DNA from: an uncultured Lachnospiraceae bacterium
GTDB taxonomy: Bacteria; Bacillota; Clostridia; Lachnospirales; Lachnospiraceae
Length of the DNA stretch: 46,910 nucleotides
Reading direction: 5' to 3'
Assembly: GCA_947174185.1 (NCBI GenBank)
Contig: CAMWHY010000004.1
Location: 1 to 46,910, forward strand
Shown here: one piece after another, positions 15,561 to 24,784 of the stretch
Numbering within the stretch: position 1 is the first letter of the stretch
How the letters are laid out: the number at the start of each line of letters is the position of its first letter
Notes under the pieces: generated by a model
Seen by the model: only the letters and a program-made list of their open reading frames with translations
Told to the model about the DNA's origin: nothing
Databases searched by the model: none
Position numbers and translations under genes: made by a program

Positions 15561-16814
15561 CTAACCTGATGTAGACGATACGTCCATATAATGAACGCCC
15601 TCCTTCTTTCCGATATTATCCAAATAGCTTTTAATATCATGACGTCCACAGTAACTTGTTATAAATACAAAAACATCCTTGTCCAATCCTTTGACATCAT
15701 CAGGACCATATATTGTTTTCCCTTTAAAATCTCCTGTACAAAACGTATCCACTGGCATTACCAGCTCACTATGGGGATAATGCTCTTTCATCACATCACA
15801 GAAATTCATGCCGATCTGACCGCATCCCCAGATTGCAAACCGCATATGTTCCAATTTAGTCTGTTCCAGCTTTTTTAATTCGCTAAGATATTTGCTTCCA
15901 TAACAAGCTTTCTTCCGGTCTTTATAGAAATAATCCAGATCAGCAATTTCCGCATACTTATCATAACTTTCCCTGATCCTTTTGATGGCAATATTGCGCA
16001 TTGTCCTTTTGACATCTTCATAATCTACTCTTTGTCCCCCTCCGGACCAATCTACCTTATCTACATCCTCCACGGTATAGATAGATAAGAATTTATCGAT
16101 CCATGCCATTCGCGGAGATATATTTTCAACGATTGGAATCACCGGAATCCCCATTGCCATGCAGGGAGACATACTATGTATTCTGGCTGTAACAACAAGC
16201 TTTGCTTCTTTTTTGTACAATTCCAGATACTCTAACGTCTTATCATAAAAAACCTGATTATCATTGACAGCATCGGACGGCACAATATGAGAAATCGAGA
16301 TACAGTTTTCACGTCCAAATACGGAATAACATTTCTCCTCGACAACAGGAGCGGCATCCGCCAGTATGATCTTATTACCCTTCAAGTCTATCCTGTCCAG
16401 TGTTGCAGTAATACATCCGAATAAATATGCCTGAATGCCATTTTGCCTCATCAAATTAAGGGTAAATTCATCACGGCACCCGATCGGCTGATATATCTTA
16501 AGATAATCCAGCATGTTATCCGAAAGCTTGGTAGCTGCAAAATAGCTAAATCCGATAAAAACAGGGTAAATATTGGGCGGCAGAGGAAATATATTGACCA
16601 CCCAATTTAAAGATAAATTGACATTGATCGGCAAAATTACAGGCTCGCCGTCATAATCCGCCACTTCATTAATGCCTATTTTAATAACCTCATCTCTGGA
16701 TATCCCCATACTTTCATATGTCTGCAAAAACGCTTCCATTTGAAATCCATCACCAAGATTGATAAAACGTCTTTCCTGATTGATTGGCGGTATCATTAAA
16801 ACTGCATACTTCAT
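15561..16814 (-). CDS. Polysaccharide pyruvyl transferase with C-terminal Rossmann-like domain
   Basis: The first ~310 residues match the polysaccharide pyruvyl transferase family (PF04230), which moves a pyruvate ketal from PEP to a glycan. Marks are NLGDGFQMEAF near residue 20, PIGCRDEFTLNLM near 110, FGCITATL near 130 and ARIHSMSPCMAMGIPVI near 210. The last ~90 residues form a separate unit starting RFAIWGCGQIGMNF, which resembles the Rossmann-like domain attached to many surface-glycan enzymes. The ATG at 16814 follows AAGGAATCGGGA; a GTG at 16829 is a weaker option. This is the last gene of the long minus-strand cluster and ends tail to tail with the lipoprotein gene. Confidence 0.8.
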   Translation of the reverse strand: MKYAVLMIPPINQERRFINLGDGFQMEAFLQTYESMGISRDEVIKIGINEVADYDGEPVILPINVNLSLNWVVNIFPLPPNIYPVFIGFSYFAATKLSDNMLDYLKIYQPIGCRDEFTLNLMRQNGIQAYLFGCITATLDRIDLKGNKIILADAAPVVEEKCYSVFGRENCISISHIVPSDAVNDNQVFYDKTLEYLELYKKEAKLVVTARIHSMSPCMAMGIPVIPIVENISPRMAWIDKFLSIYTVEDVDKVDWSGGGQRVDYEDVKRTMRNIAIKRIRESYDKYAEIADLDYFYKDRKKACYGSKYLSELKKLEQTKLEHMRFAIWGCGQIGMNFCDVMKEHYPHSELVMPVDTFCTGDFKGKTIYGPDDVKGLDKDVFVFITSYCGRHDIKSYLDNIGKKEGVHYMDVSSTSG

Positions 16815-16901
16815 TCCCGATTCCTTCACTTTCCCGTATATTTCTATAATTTTTCCCTTCGCAGCTTTCCTGCTGTATGAAAATCGCTGCTTCGGCTATG
16901 A

Positions 16902-17822
16902 TCATTGATACAGCAGAGGATAAATTTCTATGATATCGCTATGCTGCTCATACCACTGATATAACTGCGAGACCGCCTGCTCTATCGGCAGGAACTCATA
17001 TTCTCCGATCTCTTCCAAAAGCCGGTCATTGCTGGCGGTATATTCCGGCGCCAACCCCTCCTGACAAACAAAAATCTCCGGTCTTTTTCCGATCTTTCGT
17101 TCACTAATCCCTGCGACGACATTTGCAAGGCTTAGCAGATCATATTTATTTCCGGAACAGATATTATACTCATGATGCTTCAGTTCCCTGCGCATCATCC
17201 TGTCAAAGATCTTACAGAAATCATCAATATACAGATAATCAAAATACACGTTCTTCCTGATGGAAATGGGAAGTCCCTTGATTGCTTTGCAGCAAGCCCC
17301 CGAGATAAAAGTTGTTCTCCAGTTTTCGTATTTGCCAAACAGACCAAACACACGGAAATTATAAATATTTTCGCTTTTCAGAATCTGCTGATGTATGATA
17401 TACTTTGCAAAGCCATATTCGGTATCCGGAATCCTTCTTCCCAGCTTTTCTCTATCCTGTACATTTCCATACTCTTTCACGGATACGATATCAGAACGTT
17501 TATCATACTCCGCACCGGAGCCGAAATAAAACATCTTTCCATAAAGATCGCTATACTTTTGAAAATTATAAAACATCCGAAGATCATTCTCCAGAATCTT
17601 ACCTGAAATTTTTTCTTCGGGGGTATGCGGAACAAAAATCGCCCCATGAATTACGATATCAAAATGATGCGCCTTTAGATAATCCTCCACCGCCTCTTCC
17701 GACATACAATTCAATTCTGCTCTTCCCGGAGCCCATACCTGCAGATCATCCTTCGTCGCAAAATATTCTTTCAGATTTTTACCGATAAAGCCATTACCAC
17801 CTAAAATAAGTATGTTTAACAT
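16902..17822 (-). CDS. NAD-dependent sugar epimerase/dehydratase (extended SDR)
   Basis: A 306-residue extended short-chain dehydrogenase. It has the N-terminal GGNGFIG nucleotide loop (residues 8-14), GSGAEYDKRS near 102 and the catalytic YGFAKY (YxxxK) near 142. A sugar-binding half follows with YLYIDDFCKI and YNICSG. Such enzymes reduce or epimerise NDP-4-keto-sugars. The ELN segment and length fit RmlD/GDP-fucose-synthase-like reductases, but the product cannot be fixed. Position between a fucosyltransferase-like gene and the pyruvyl transferase suggests it makes a deoxysugar for the same polymer. Confidence 0.85.
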   Translation of the reverse strand: MLNILILGGNGFIGKNLKEYFATKDDLQVWAPGRAELNCMSEEAVEDYLKAHHFDIVIHGAIFVPHTPEEKISGKILENDLRMFYNFQKYSDLYGKMFYFGSGAEYDKRSDIVSVKEYGNVQDREKLGRRIPDTEYGFAKYIIHQQILKSENIYNFRVFGLFGKYENWRTTFISGACCKAIKGLPISIRKNVYFDYLYIDDFCKIFDRMMRRELKHHEYNICSGNKYDLLSLANVVAGISERKIGKRPEIFVCQEGLAPEYTASNDRLLEEIGEYEFLPIEQAVSQLYQWYEQHSDIIEIYPLLYQ

Positions 17823-17880
17823 ATCTGCAAGCTCCCTGCTTATTGCCTTTGCGCATATTATATCATAATTTATAAACTTA

Positions 17881-18894
17881 TTAAATATCTGTTAACCAAT
17901 TTATGATTGACAATCTTCCCTCTCCATCTGCAACGATCCATTTTTCACTTTCCGGATACCCATGCCAGAAATCAGGCGGACAGATTCTGATGCCGTCTGC
18001 CAGAAGCGCCGGCTTATAGGAAAAGGAACTCTTACTGATCACTAAGATATCCGCGCGCACCATATGGAGAAAAGAGTCCTGATCGGACATGTCAAAACAG
18101 TATATCACATTTCCATACTTCTCAAAGCACTGATAATCCTTCTTGTCACCCTGTGAAAACAGATAGATATCCAGTCGGTCTCCAATCTTCTCAGAAACCT
18201 GCCTTACAATATTTTCAAAGTAATCCAGTGACAGCCAGCGCTTTGACATTCCCTGTGCAGCCGTCGTTTCTCCCGCCGCCACAATATCCCCCCGCCGGAT
18301 ATGCACTGCCATGGAAACTCTGTCCTTCTGATAGATCAGACGGTCTTCCTTTCTGGCAGATGCTTCTTCAAATTTTCTTTTGATGTAAGGGATCACTTCA
18401 TATTGTTTTTGATAAAATTGATCCAGTTCCACATTTAAAATAATTTTTTCCCCTGCATAAGAGCGGATGATCTGTCTGATCAACGCCAGACTTTTTTCCG
18501 ATTCATTAAAATAGGGCAGCTTTCTCATCCGGTATCCCTGTTTTTTCAGTTCTTCTACGGACACCTCATGTTCCCCAAACCCCAAAAAATGCTCCCATTC
18601 TTTATTGCGAAATCCCGGATAAGCAAAGGGTATCCCAAACAACATCGAGTAATGATACCCTCCGTTAAAATTGGCTATCTGGTGTCCAATACCCGCTCCT
18701 TCATTGGGAATCTGCGTAATATAAACTGTCCTCTGATCAGCATCCGGAGCCTGTTTCCTATTACGATGGCGGTAAGATGCATAGAAAAAATTGATCCATT
18801 TTCCAGGTTTTATCTTGGAAAACAGGATCCAATGAAGCTTACGGTATATTTTATTTCTAATGGATGCTTTATTCCTTGCCGCGTTCGGTCTCAC
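17881..18894 (-). CDS. Fucosyltransferase-like glycosyltransferase
   Basis: A 337-residue protein with a basic N-terminus. The start of the fold is PNEGAGIGHQIANFNGGYHYS near residue 65, a family-typical donor loop, and MAVHIRRGDIV near 195 is the HxRRGD motif of GT11/GT23-type fucosyltransferases. LVISKSSFSYKPALLADG near 290 is the usual C-terminal substrate region. It probably transfers fucose or a related deoxyhexose from GDP-sugar. It starts with GTG at 18894, with AAGGTATGG upstream resembling other leaders in the window. The family is divergent, so acceptor and linkage are unknown. Confidence 0.75.
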   Translation of the reverse strand: MRPNAARNKASIRNKIYRKLHWILFSKIKPGKWINFFYASYRHRNRKQAPDADQRTVYITQIPNEGAGIGHQIANFNGGYHYSMLFGIPFAYPGFRNKEWEHFLGFGEHEVSVEELKKQGYRMRKLPYFNESEKSLALIRQIIRSYAGEKIILNVELDQFYQKQYEVIPYIKRKFEEASARKEDRLIYQKDRVSMAVHIRRGDIVAAGETTAAQGMSKRWLSLDYFENIVRQVSEKIGDRLDIYLFSQGDKKDYQCFEKYGNVIYCFDMSDQDSFLHMVRADILVISKSSFSYKPALLADGIRICPPDFWHGYPESEKWIVADGEGRLSIINWLTDI

Positions 18895-18922
18895 GTATCT
18901 ACCATACCTTACCGTAGTTAAT

Positions 18923-19330
18923 TTATTGTCTTGCTTTCTCTGCCAGCCTCAGAAATTCATTGTAATCGCGCACATAATTTTTTTCATCATATAGATTCGA
19001 CGCCAGCACCGATAATACGGCATCCTCTGAAAAATCAAAAATCTCCCGCCACATGTAACTCGGAACATATAACCCCTCATAAGGATTTTCCAGAGAAACC
19101 TCCTTTGTAAAAAGTCCATCGTCCAGACGCACCTTACAACTGCCGTGGATACAGATCATGATCTCATCATTATCCCGATATGCACAATGTCCGCGGACAA
19201 CATCTTTACTGGTTTTATATACATTGTATACTCTTTTGATATGAAAGGGGATATCCTTGGTCTCTTCCAGCGCCACCAGCTGTCCCCGGTCGTCCCCATG
19301 TCCCTGAAAAACATATTTTATTACCTGCAT
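18923..19330 (-). CDS. FdtA/WxcM-like cupin, catalytic histidines lost
   Basis: A 135-residue single-domain cupin of the sugar 3,4-ketoisomerase family (FdtA/QdtA), which normally converts dTDP-4-keto-6-deoxyglucose to the 3-keto isomer. The fold marks are clear: DRGQLVALEE near residue 14, IPFHIKRVYNVY near 27, GSCKVRLDDG near 62 and FDFSEDAVLSVLAS near 98. The family segment RGxHAHK reads RGHCAYRD here, replacing both catalytic His residues by Cys and Tyr. It may bind a nucleotide sugar without isomerising it, or do different chemistry. It starts 4 bases after the GNAT stop, and a similar paralog lies just upstream. Confidence 0.85.
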   Translation of the reverse strand: MQVIKYVFQGHGDDRGQLVALEETKDIPFHIKRVYNVYKTSKDVVRGHCAYRDNDEIMICIHGSCKVRLDDGLFTKEVSLENPYEGLYVPSYMWREIFDFSEDAVLSVLASNLYDEKNYVRDYNEFLRLAEKARQ

Positions 19331-19334
19331 GATA

Positions 19335-19826
19335 TCACTCCATCTTCTTTATATGATAAAAAAACACATCTTCCGGCGCCCTGTCAGCCCTTCTCTTTGA
19401 GATCGCCGTCATCTGTTTAAAACCGCCTCTTTCATAAAGTCTTATAGCAGCTGTATTTTTTTTTAATACATTCCAATAGATCTCTTCCAGCCCATATTGC
19501 TCAAAGCCGACCCGTAGGATGTCCTTCATTGCCTGCAGCGCATACCCCTGTCCTTGCGCATCTCTTCTTAAAACAATAGAAAACTCCGCATCTTTGTATT
19601 CCGGATCGATCATCTTAAGACTTACCGTTCCCAGATACTGATCTCTCTCATCTACGATCGCCATATGACAGTTGGTCCGTTTATCCGCACAGGACTCTAT
19701 AAAATGCACACAATCCTCCAATGTTTTTGAACGGAATTTTTCCGGCTGAAGCCCTTTAAGCACAACATCATCGTGCATCCATTCCAGCATTCTGGGAGCA
19801 TCTTTCACCTCTAAGTCTCTTAACAT
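19335..19826 (-). CDS. GNAT family N-acetyltransferase
   Basis: A 163-residue RimJ/RimL-type GNAT. Marks are the N-terminal LRDLEVKDAPRMLEWM, the acetyl-CoA loop RRDAQGQGYALQAM near residue 88 (Q/RxxGxG/A), and NTAAIRLYERGGFKQ near 125. It is wedged between two FdtA-like genes, overlapping the upstream one (ATGTTAA). Acetylation of an amino sugar, by analogy with the FdtA-FdtB-FdtC route to Fuc3NAc, is therefore a reasonable guess. FdtC itself is a left-handed beta-helix enzyme, so this would be a non-homologous replacement. Confidence 0.88.
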   Translation of the reverse strand: MLRDLEVKDAPRMLEWMHDDVVLKGLQPEKFRSKTLEDCVHFIESCADKRTNCHMAIVDERDQYLGTVSLKMIDPEYKDAEFSIVLRRDAQGQGYALQAMKDILRVGFEQYGLEEIYWNVLKKNTAAIRLYERGGFKQMTAISKRRADRAPEDVFFYHIKKME

Positions 19827-20305
19827 GCCCTTCCCCTTTTTTCTTTCGAATCTTTTTGCAGACTATTTATACCAGCGGCTTCTTCCTTATTAATCTTTTG
19901 AATTTCCTCCACATATACGTCATAATCACGAATGTATTCTTCTGGCTTGTAATGCTCGCTGGCTAATACCAAAAGAACAGAATCTTCACTAAAATCATAC
20001 ATTTCTTTCCATACCATCGTTGGCAGATAAATACCCGTATGCGGGCGATTTAGGCAGAAGATCGCCTCATTTCCTTCTCCATCCCTTACCCTGACCTTAC
20101 TTGTCCCCGCAACATTAATCAACACAAACTCCGTTTCACGGTTGGCATGTTTGCCGCGAATAACCTCTTTATCAGAACCATAAATATAAAAACATCTTTT
20201 GATTTCAAAGGGTATCGTCTGATTTCCCTCCACAACAACCAGATGTCCCCTCTCATCCCCATTTTGCGGAAAATCCAGCATCTGAACCTGATTCATATTA
20301 TGCAT
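19820..20305 (-). CDS. FdtA/WxcM-like sugar 3,4-ketoisomerase
   Basis: A 161-residue cupin related to FdtA/QdtA isomerases. DERGHLVVVEG lies near residue 17, IPFEIKRCFYIYG near 31 and FDFSEDSVLLVLAS near 108; a charged, Lys-rich tail follows. In the catalytic segment RGKHANRETEF the first His is kept (residue 53) and the second is Asn (residue 55). It may retain partial or altered isomerase activity. GGAGGGG precedes the ATG by 9 bases. Its paralog lies two genes downstream with both His lost, so the pair seems to have diverged. Confidence 0.85.
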   Translation of the reverse strand: MHNMNQVQMLDFPQNGDERGHLVVVEGNQTIPFEIKRCFYIYGSDKEVIRGKHANRETEFVLINVAGTSKVRVRDGEGNEAIFCLNRPHTGIYLPTMVWKEMYDFSEDSVLLVLASEHYKPEEYIRDYDVYVEEIQKINKEEAAGINSLQKDSKEKRGRAC

Positions 20306-20354
20306 ATCGAAATTCCCCTCCCATTTTTCACTTCTTCTCTATCCCCACTATTTT

Positions 20355-21308
20355 TTATGCTTTATTTTCCTTTTCTTCCTTTCCTCCTATTCCAAATTGC
20401 TCTTCTATGATATATGGCGGGCGGCCTCTCGATGCGTCAAAAGTGCGCCACAGATATTCTCCAAGAATCCCTAGGGTCATCATGATGATACCAAAGCTTA
20501 ACAGCTGTACAATAAACATCTGTGTAAATCCATCCACGTCAATCTTTCCGGACAGCTTATAGACCAGTACAATAACTGCCCATATCACTGCAGCGGCAAC
20601 GGAAATAGCGCCTGTAGCCAAAACCGCTGTGATCGGCAGATTGGAAAAACTGAACAATGTATCCATCACCAGCCGGATCTTCTTTTTGAGTGTCCACTTA
20701 CTTTCACCGATCTCTCTTGCTTTTCTGGTATAAAACACATGCCCTGTCTTAAATCCACTCCATAAGATCTGCCCTGTCAGAGCGCTGTTTGTCTCATCCA
20801 GAGACGTAAGAACGTTGATCACCTTTTTATCCACCAGATATACGTCAAATCCACCCTTTGGCATCGTAGGCAGAGCCGTCTTTCTTACCAGCCAGTAATA
20901 GAAGTTAGCGAACATCGTCTGTCCCCTGCCTTCTTCTCTGCCGGCTCTTTCGGCAAGCACAACATTATTACCATTCTTCCACGATTCGATCATATCTATA
21001 ACGATCTCTGTCGGTTCCTGAAGATCTGCAGCCTTGATAACGGCACAATCTCCAGTGCACCTCTCCATGCCGCAGAGGATCGCCGCATGTGACCCAAAAT
21101 TTCTGGAAAGACTGATTACTTTTACTCTCTGATCCTTTTTAGCGATTTCTTTCATAACCCTGTAACTGTCATCCTGAGAACCGTCATTTACCATGACGAC
21201 TTCCCAATCGATCTCTTGATAAACATATAGTTTGTTGACGATCTCCTGATACAGAGGATCTAAATTATGTTCATTGTAATACACCGGTATCACTAAAGAT
21301 ACTTTCAT
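20355..21308 (-). CDS. GtrB/DPM1-like polyprenyl-phosphate glycosyltransferase
   Basis: A 317-residue GT2 enzyme with the N-terminal VIPVYYNEHNL, VMVNDGSQDDS near residue 40, the SRNFGSHAAILCGM segment near 88 and the DLQEP metal motif near 115, typical of Dol-P-Man/ArnC/GtrB-type enzymes. Two C-terminal transmembrane helices follow (about 225-250 and 262-285). It should load one sugar onto undecaprenyl phosphate, to be used on the outer side of the membrane for glycan side branches. No GtrA-type flippase was seen beside it. Confidence 0.9.
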   Translation of the reverse strand: MKVSLVIPVYYNEHNLDPLYQEIVNKLYVYQEIDWEVVMVNDGSQDDSYRVMKEIAKKDQRVKVISLSRNFGSHAAILCGMERCTGDCAVIKAADLQEPTEIVIDMIESWKNGNNVVLAERAGREEGRGQTMFANFYYWLVRKTALPTMPKGGFDVYLVDKKVINVLTSLDETNSALTGQILWSGFKTGHVFYTRKAREIGESKWTLKKKIRLVMDTLFSFSNLPITAVLATGAISVAAAVIWAVIVLVYKLSGKIDVDGFTQMFIVQLLSFGIIMMTLGILGEYLWRTFDASRGRPPYIIEEQFGIGGKEEKENKA

Positions 21309-21410
21309 ATCCGTTTATTCTCCTCTCTGGAGCATAATTCCTTAGCATCTTGTCGTTAATCTGGACTTATCTTTCCCTTTTATAAAGACAGTTTCTTCGT
21401 TGGCTTGAAA

Positions 21411-23066
21411 CTAAGGGTAAGGCACAAAAACTCCTTCCTCATCCGACAGCTCCATTAACTCATATCTATCTGTATCATACGAATAAACGTAAAATCCCCT
21501 TGCTCCGTCAACGACCCTGTCCGCCGGAAACCAATATTCCCTCGTCCGCCGATCGCCTTCTTTCCAGTCAAATATCGAAGTCCCGTATCCCGTCGCTTCC
21601 TGACCGATACACGTCAATACGGTCGCCTGAAAATCGTCATGGGAGATGGGTGCGGAAGTGATCTGCATCTCCTCCTGAGAAACATGCGGTGGCTTAATAA
21701 AATAAATCGGCTGCGGTGTATTACGGGAAATTCCATGATCCGCCGTGATGATGATCGTCGCATTATCATAGATACCACCCTCAAGATTCTTTAACTGCTC
21801 TAAATATTCCTGAATAATCACAGCAACCCCTTCTGATGTTTCCGCTAAACTGGTTATCTCCTCCGAATGCGTACCATCCGCATGAGTAATCCATGGTTCA
21901 TGTAATCCCGCCAAATGTATAATAGAAAATTTATTATCCAAAGATCCATCCACAGAAAGCCCTTCTTCCATAAGAACCTGATAAAAATCTCCATTTTCGT
22001 GGGGCACCTCATTATCTTCCCATAAAGCAATATCATGAATTACATAATCATACACTTCAAATCTCGGCTTTAAAATATACGGCACATACTTGTAGATCGC
22101 CATCTTTTCCAACTCAATATATAACAAACGATAATCAATCTGCGGTCTCGTCTCTGTGACATTGGCAATAATATGCTCAATATTTTCAATAGGTCCTACA
22201 GAATTATGAATATATCCATAAGAATACAAATCACATTCATAATCTAAATCATGCAACGTATTATAAAAATTACAACTTCGTTCTTCCTGCCAGCAAGCTA
22301 TTTTCCATTCTTCTGAAGTCATATTGCAATCATACTCTACTCCGGTCATCATATGCGCCAGAGAAGGAAATGTAAAATTATAATGACAATCCGCATTATC
22401 ATAATACGTAAAATCTTTTAACGACTCTACAATTTCCGGATGCACTGCCATCGTCTCTTCAAACTGCGTGTTATAGCAGCTGTCAAATAACAGCACAATC
22501 ACATTACTATTAGGAGCAACCTCCAACTGCCCTTCTGCAGATACTGTTTTCTGTCTGTATGCAATAGGAATTGTCGTAATCAGCAGGCTAACTATGGTAA
22601 CAAGCTGTACTGCCGAGATAAAACCTGTAATTCCCATATAAATCTTTTGATACTGTTTCTTACAAATAAACGGTATCACTATCAGTATCAAAGCAAGAAT
22701 CATCCAAATGACCAGATTAGTCCTCGTAGTCTTCTGCATACCGCTCCAGTCCATAGAACTTCCATTCATGTTCATTAACTGCACATTAAGAAACAGATTT
22801 TGGATATAAGAAAGTATGGAAAAAATAAAAATTACCACACAAAGAGCATTTTCTATTTTTTCAGGGAGAAAAGCCAACACAGCACTACCTACAAGCCAAA
22901 GCAAGAGCGAAGTCCCTAAAAACACCCAAAAGAAATCTTTTAAAATAAATATAAATTCATATGCATTTCCTGCATAGATTTCTAATGGTCCTAAAACACC
23001 ATAAAGAAGTATCGGCAATAACGTAAACACTAACGATATTTTTAATTTTTTCTTATAATTTTTCAT
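21411..23066 (-). CDS. Sulfatase-fold membrane transferase, paralog 1
   Basis: A 551-residue protein with about five transmembrane helices in the first ~170 residues and an extracellular alkaline-phosphatase/sulfatase domain (PF00884). Metal and nucleophile positions are visible: FDSCYN (D195), FTFPSLAHMMTG (T232), TADHG (D443, H444) and ISHDDF near 475. Thr rather than Cys/Ser at the nucleophile position argues for a phospho-transferase in the style of LtaS or phosphoethanolamine transferases, not a sulfatase. The likely job is to transfer a phosphate-linked group to the glycan. GAAGGA lies upstream of the ATG. It is closely similar to the copy at 25914-27578. Confidence 0.85.
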   Translation of the reverse strand: MKNYKKKLKISLVFTLLPILLYGVLGPLEIYAGNAYEFIFILKDFFWVFLGTSLLLWLVGSAVLAFLPEKIENALCVVIFIFSILSYIQNLFLNVQLMNMNGSSMDWSGMQKTTRTNLVIWMILALILIVIPFICKKQYQKIYMGITGFISAVQLVTIVSLLITTIPIAYRQKTVSAEGQLEVAPNSNVIVLLFDSCYNTQFEETMAVHPEIVESLKDFTYYDNADCHYNFTFPSLAHMMTGVEYDCNMTSEEWKIACWQEERSCNFYNTLHDLDYECDLYSYGYIHNSVGPIENIEHIIANVTETRPQIDYRLLYIELEKMAIYKYVPYILKPRFEVYDYVIHDIALWEDNEVPHENGDFYQVLMEEGLSVDGSLDNKFSIIHLAGLHEPWITHADGTHSEEITSLAETSEGVAVIIQEYLEQLKNLEGGIYDNATIIITADHGISRNTPQPIYFIKPPHVSQEEMQITSAPISHDDFQATVLTCIGQEATGYGTSIFDWKEGDRRTREYWFPADRVVDGARGFYVYSYDTDRYELMELSDEEGVFVPYP

Positions 23067-23109
23067 TCTTATGGTTCCTTCAAAATATTTAAATTTTCAA
23101 TTCATTATA

Positions 23110-24768
23110 TTATTCCAGTGGGTATGTTATAAGAGTGGCTTCTTCTGGACTCTTATTCATAATCTCATATCGATCTGTTTCATAAGTATATACCCAAAAA
23201 CCTTTTACAATCTCTTTATCCCTATCTGTGGGATACCAAAGTTCCCTTATACGTTGATCTCCTTCGTGCCAATCATAGATAGACGTTCCATATTCGGTAT
23301 AATCTTGTCCTAATATATCTAATATTGTTGCCAAAAAATCATCATGAGAAATCGGTGCAGAAGTAATCTGCATACTTTCTTGTGAAGCATTAGGCAGTTT
23401 AATCAGGAAAACTGGCTGAGGCATAGACCGGTCTATACCGTGATCTGCCAATATAATAATTGTAGAGGCATCATATACTCCTAATGCCTTTAACTGCTCT
23501 ATATACTCGATCATTATAACTGCAAGACCCGCAGAGACTTCTTCCTTACTGGTCTCAATTTCTGATGGCATAGCATCTGCATGGATATTCCAAGGTTGGT
23601 GTATTCCACAGATATGAGACACACTAAATTTATTATTCAATTCTTCATCTATAGAAAGTCCCTCATCCAGAAGTTTCTGGTAAAATTCCCCATTATAATA
23701 TGTTGCACTATTGCCATCCCAAAATGCCGCCTGCTCCATTACGTGGGTCTGTACTTCAAAGGCAGGTTTTATTATATATGGAACATATTTATATATCGTC
23801 ATCTTTTCCATCAAGCTGATTAATAGACTTGTCTGAACGCGCGGCTCCATCTCTGAAATATTGTCATAAATACCTTCCACTGCCTCAGGACTTCCTGCCA
23901 CATAACTAAGCTGTGCAGTATATAAATCGCACTCATACTGTAGCGAATGTAATAATGCATAAAAGTTCTCGCTTGTCGGTTTATGCCAACAATCTTCTTT
24001 CCACTCTTCCTGCGTGATTGTTGGATCATAAGGATAACCTGTAAGCATATGAGACAATGATGGAAACGTATAATTGTAATGGGAATCCGCATTGTTATAA
24101 TAAGTAAAATCCTTCAATATGTTTTCAAAATCCGGATTCTCTGATAATGTATCTTCAAATTGCGTATTATACCAGCTGTCTACTACCAGAACAATAATAT
24201 TGTCATTAGGCGCCATCATAAATTGACTTTCTCCAGAAAACGATTTTTGGCTATAATTGATTGGAATAACCTGTATCAATAAACTGAATACAGCCACGAG
24301 TTGTACTGCACTCAAAAAGGCTGCTATTCCACTATATATCGTCTGGTATTTATCCTTGAAAACAAAAGGAACAACAAAACATATGCCTGCTATAACAATC
24401 CAGATTACAAGATTTGTCAGCATCAGTCCACGCATATTGTTCCATTCCATAGCGCTTCCGTTTGTATTCATCAACTGTTTATTAAAAAACATATTCTGCA
24501 GATATGACAGCAAAGAAAACGTAAATACAACTACACGCAGCACGTTTGATATTCTTTTAGGCAGAATGATCAACACAAAACCTGCAATAAGCCACAATAC
24601 AGCAGACAATAATAAGAAAATATAAAAAAAATCTTTCAGTATGAACACAAATTCATCTGTATTTCCAGCATATATTTCCAACGGACCCAGTATTCCATAT
24701 AGCAATATAGGAAGTAATGCCAACAGCATTGCCTCTGCAGCTTTCCTTTCTTTTAACCAGCCTTTCAT
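23110..24768 (-). CDS. Sulfatase-fold membrane transferase, paralog 2
   Basis: A 552-residue paralog of its neighbours with the same five-helix N-terminus (LLPILLYGILGPLEIYAGN). The sulfatase-fold domain carries VDSWYN, YTFPSLSHMLTG (Thr nucleophile position), LADHGIDRS and SAPISHDDF. It differs most among the three copies. The ATG at 24768 is preferred because AAAAGGAG lies 9 bases upstream, which also removes a 44-base overlap with the acyltransferase gene. Likely an extracellular phospho-group transferase or hydrolase acting on the polymer. Its substrate may differ from those of copies 1 and 3. Confidence 0.85.
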   Translation of the reverse strand: MKGWLKERKAAEAMLLALLPILLYGILGPLEIYAGNTDEFVFILKDFFYIFLLLSAVLWLIAGFVLIILPKRISNVLRVVVFTFSLLSYLQNMFFNKQLMNTNGSAMEWNNMRGLMLTNLVIWIVIAGICFVVPFVFKDKYQTIYSGIAAFLSAVQLVAVFSLLIQVIPINYSQKSFSGESQFMMAPNDNIIVLVVDSWYNTQFEDTLSENPDFENILKDFTYYNNADSHYNYTFPSLSHMLTGYPYDPTITQEEWKEDCWHKPTSENFYALLHSLQYECDLYTAQLSYVAGSPEAVEGIYDNISEMEPRVQTSLLISLMEKMTIYKYVPYIIKPAFEVQTHVMEQAAFWDGNSATYYNGEFYQKLLDEGLSIDEELNNKFSVSHICGIHQPWNIHADAMPSEIETSKEEVSAGLAVIMIEYIEQLKALGVYDASTIIILADHGIDRSMPQPVFLIKLPNASQESMQITSAPISHDDFLATILDILGQDYTEYGTSIYDWHEGDQRIRELWYPTDRDKEIVKGFWVYTYETDRYEIMNKSPEEATLITYPLE

Positions 24769-24784
24769 TGGAAACTTCTCCTTT

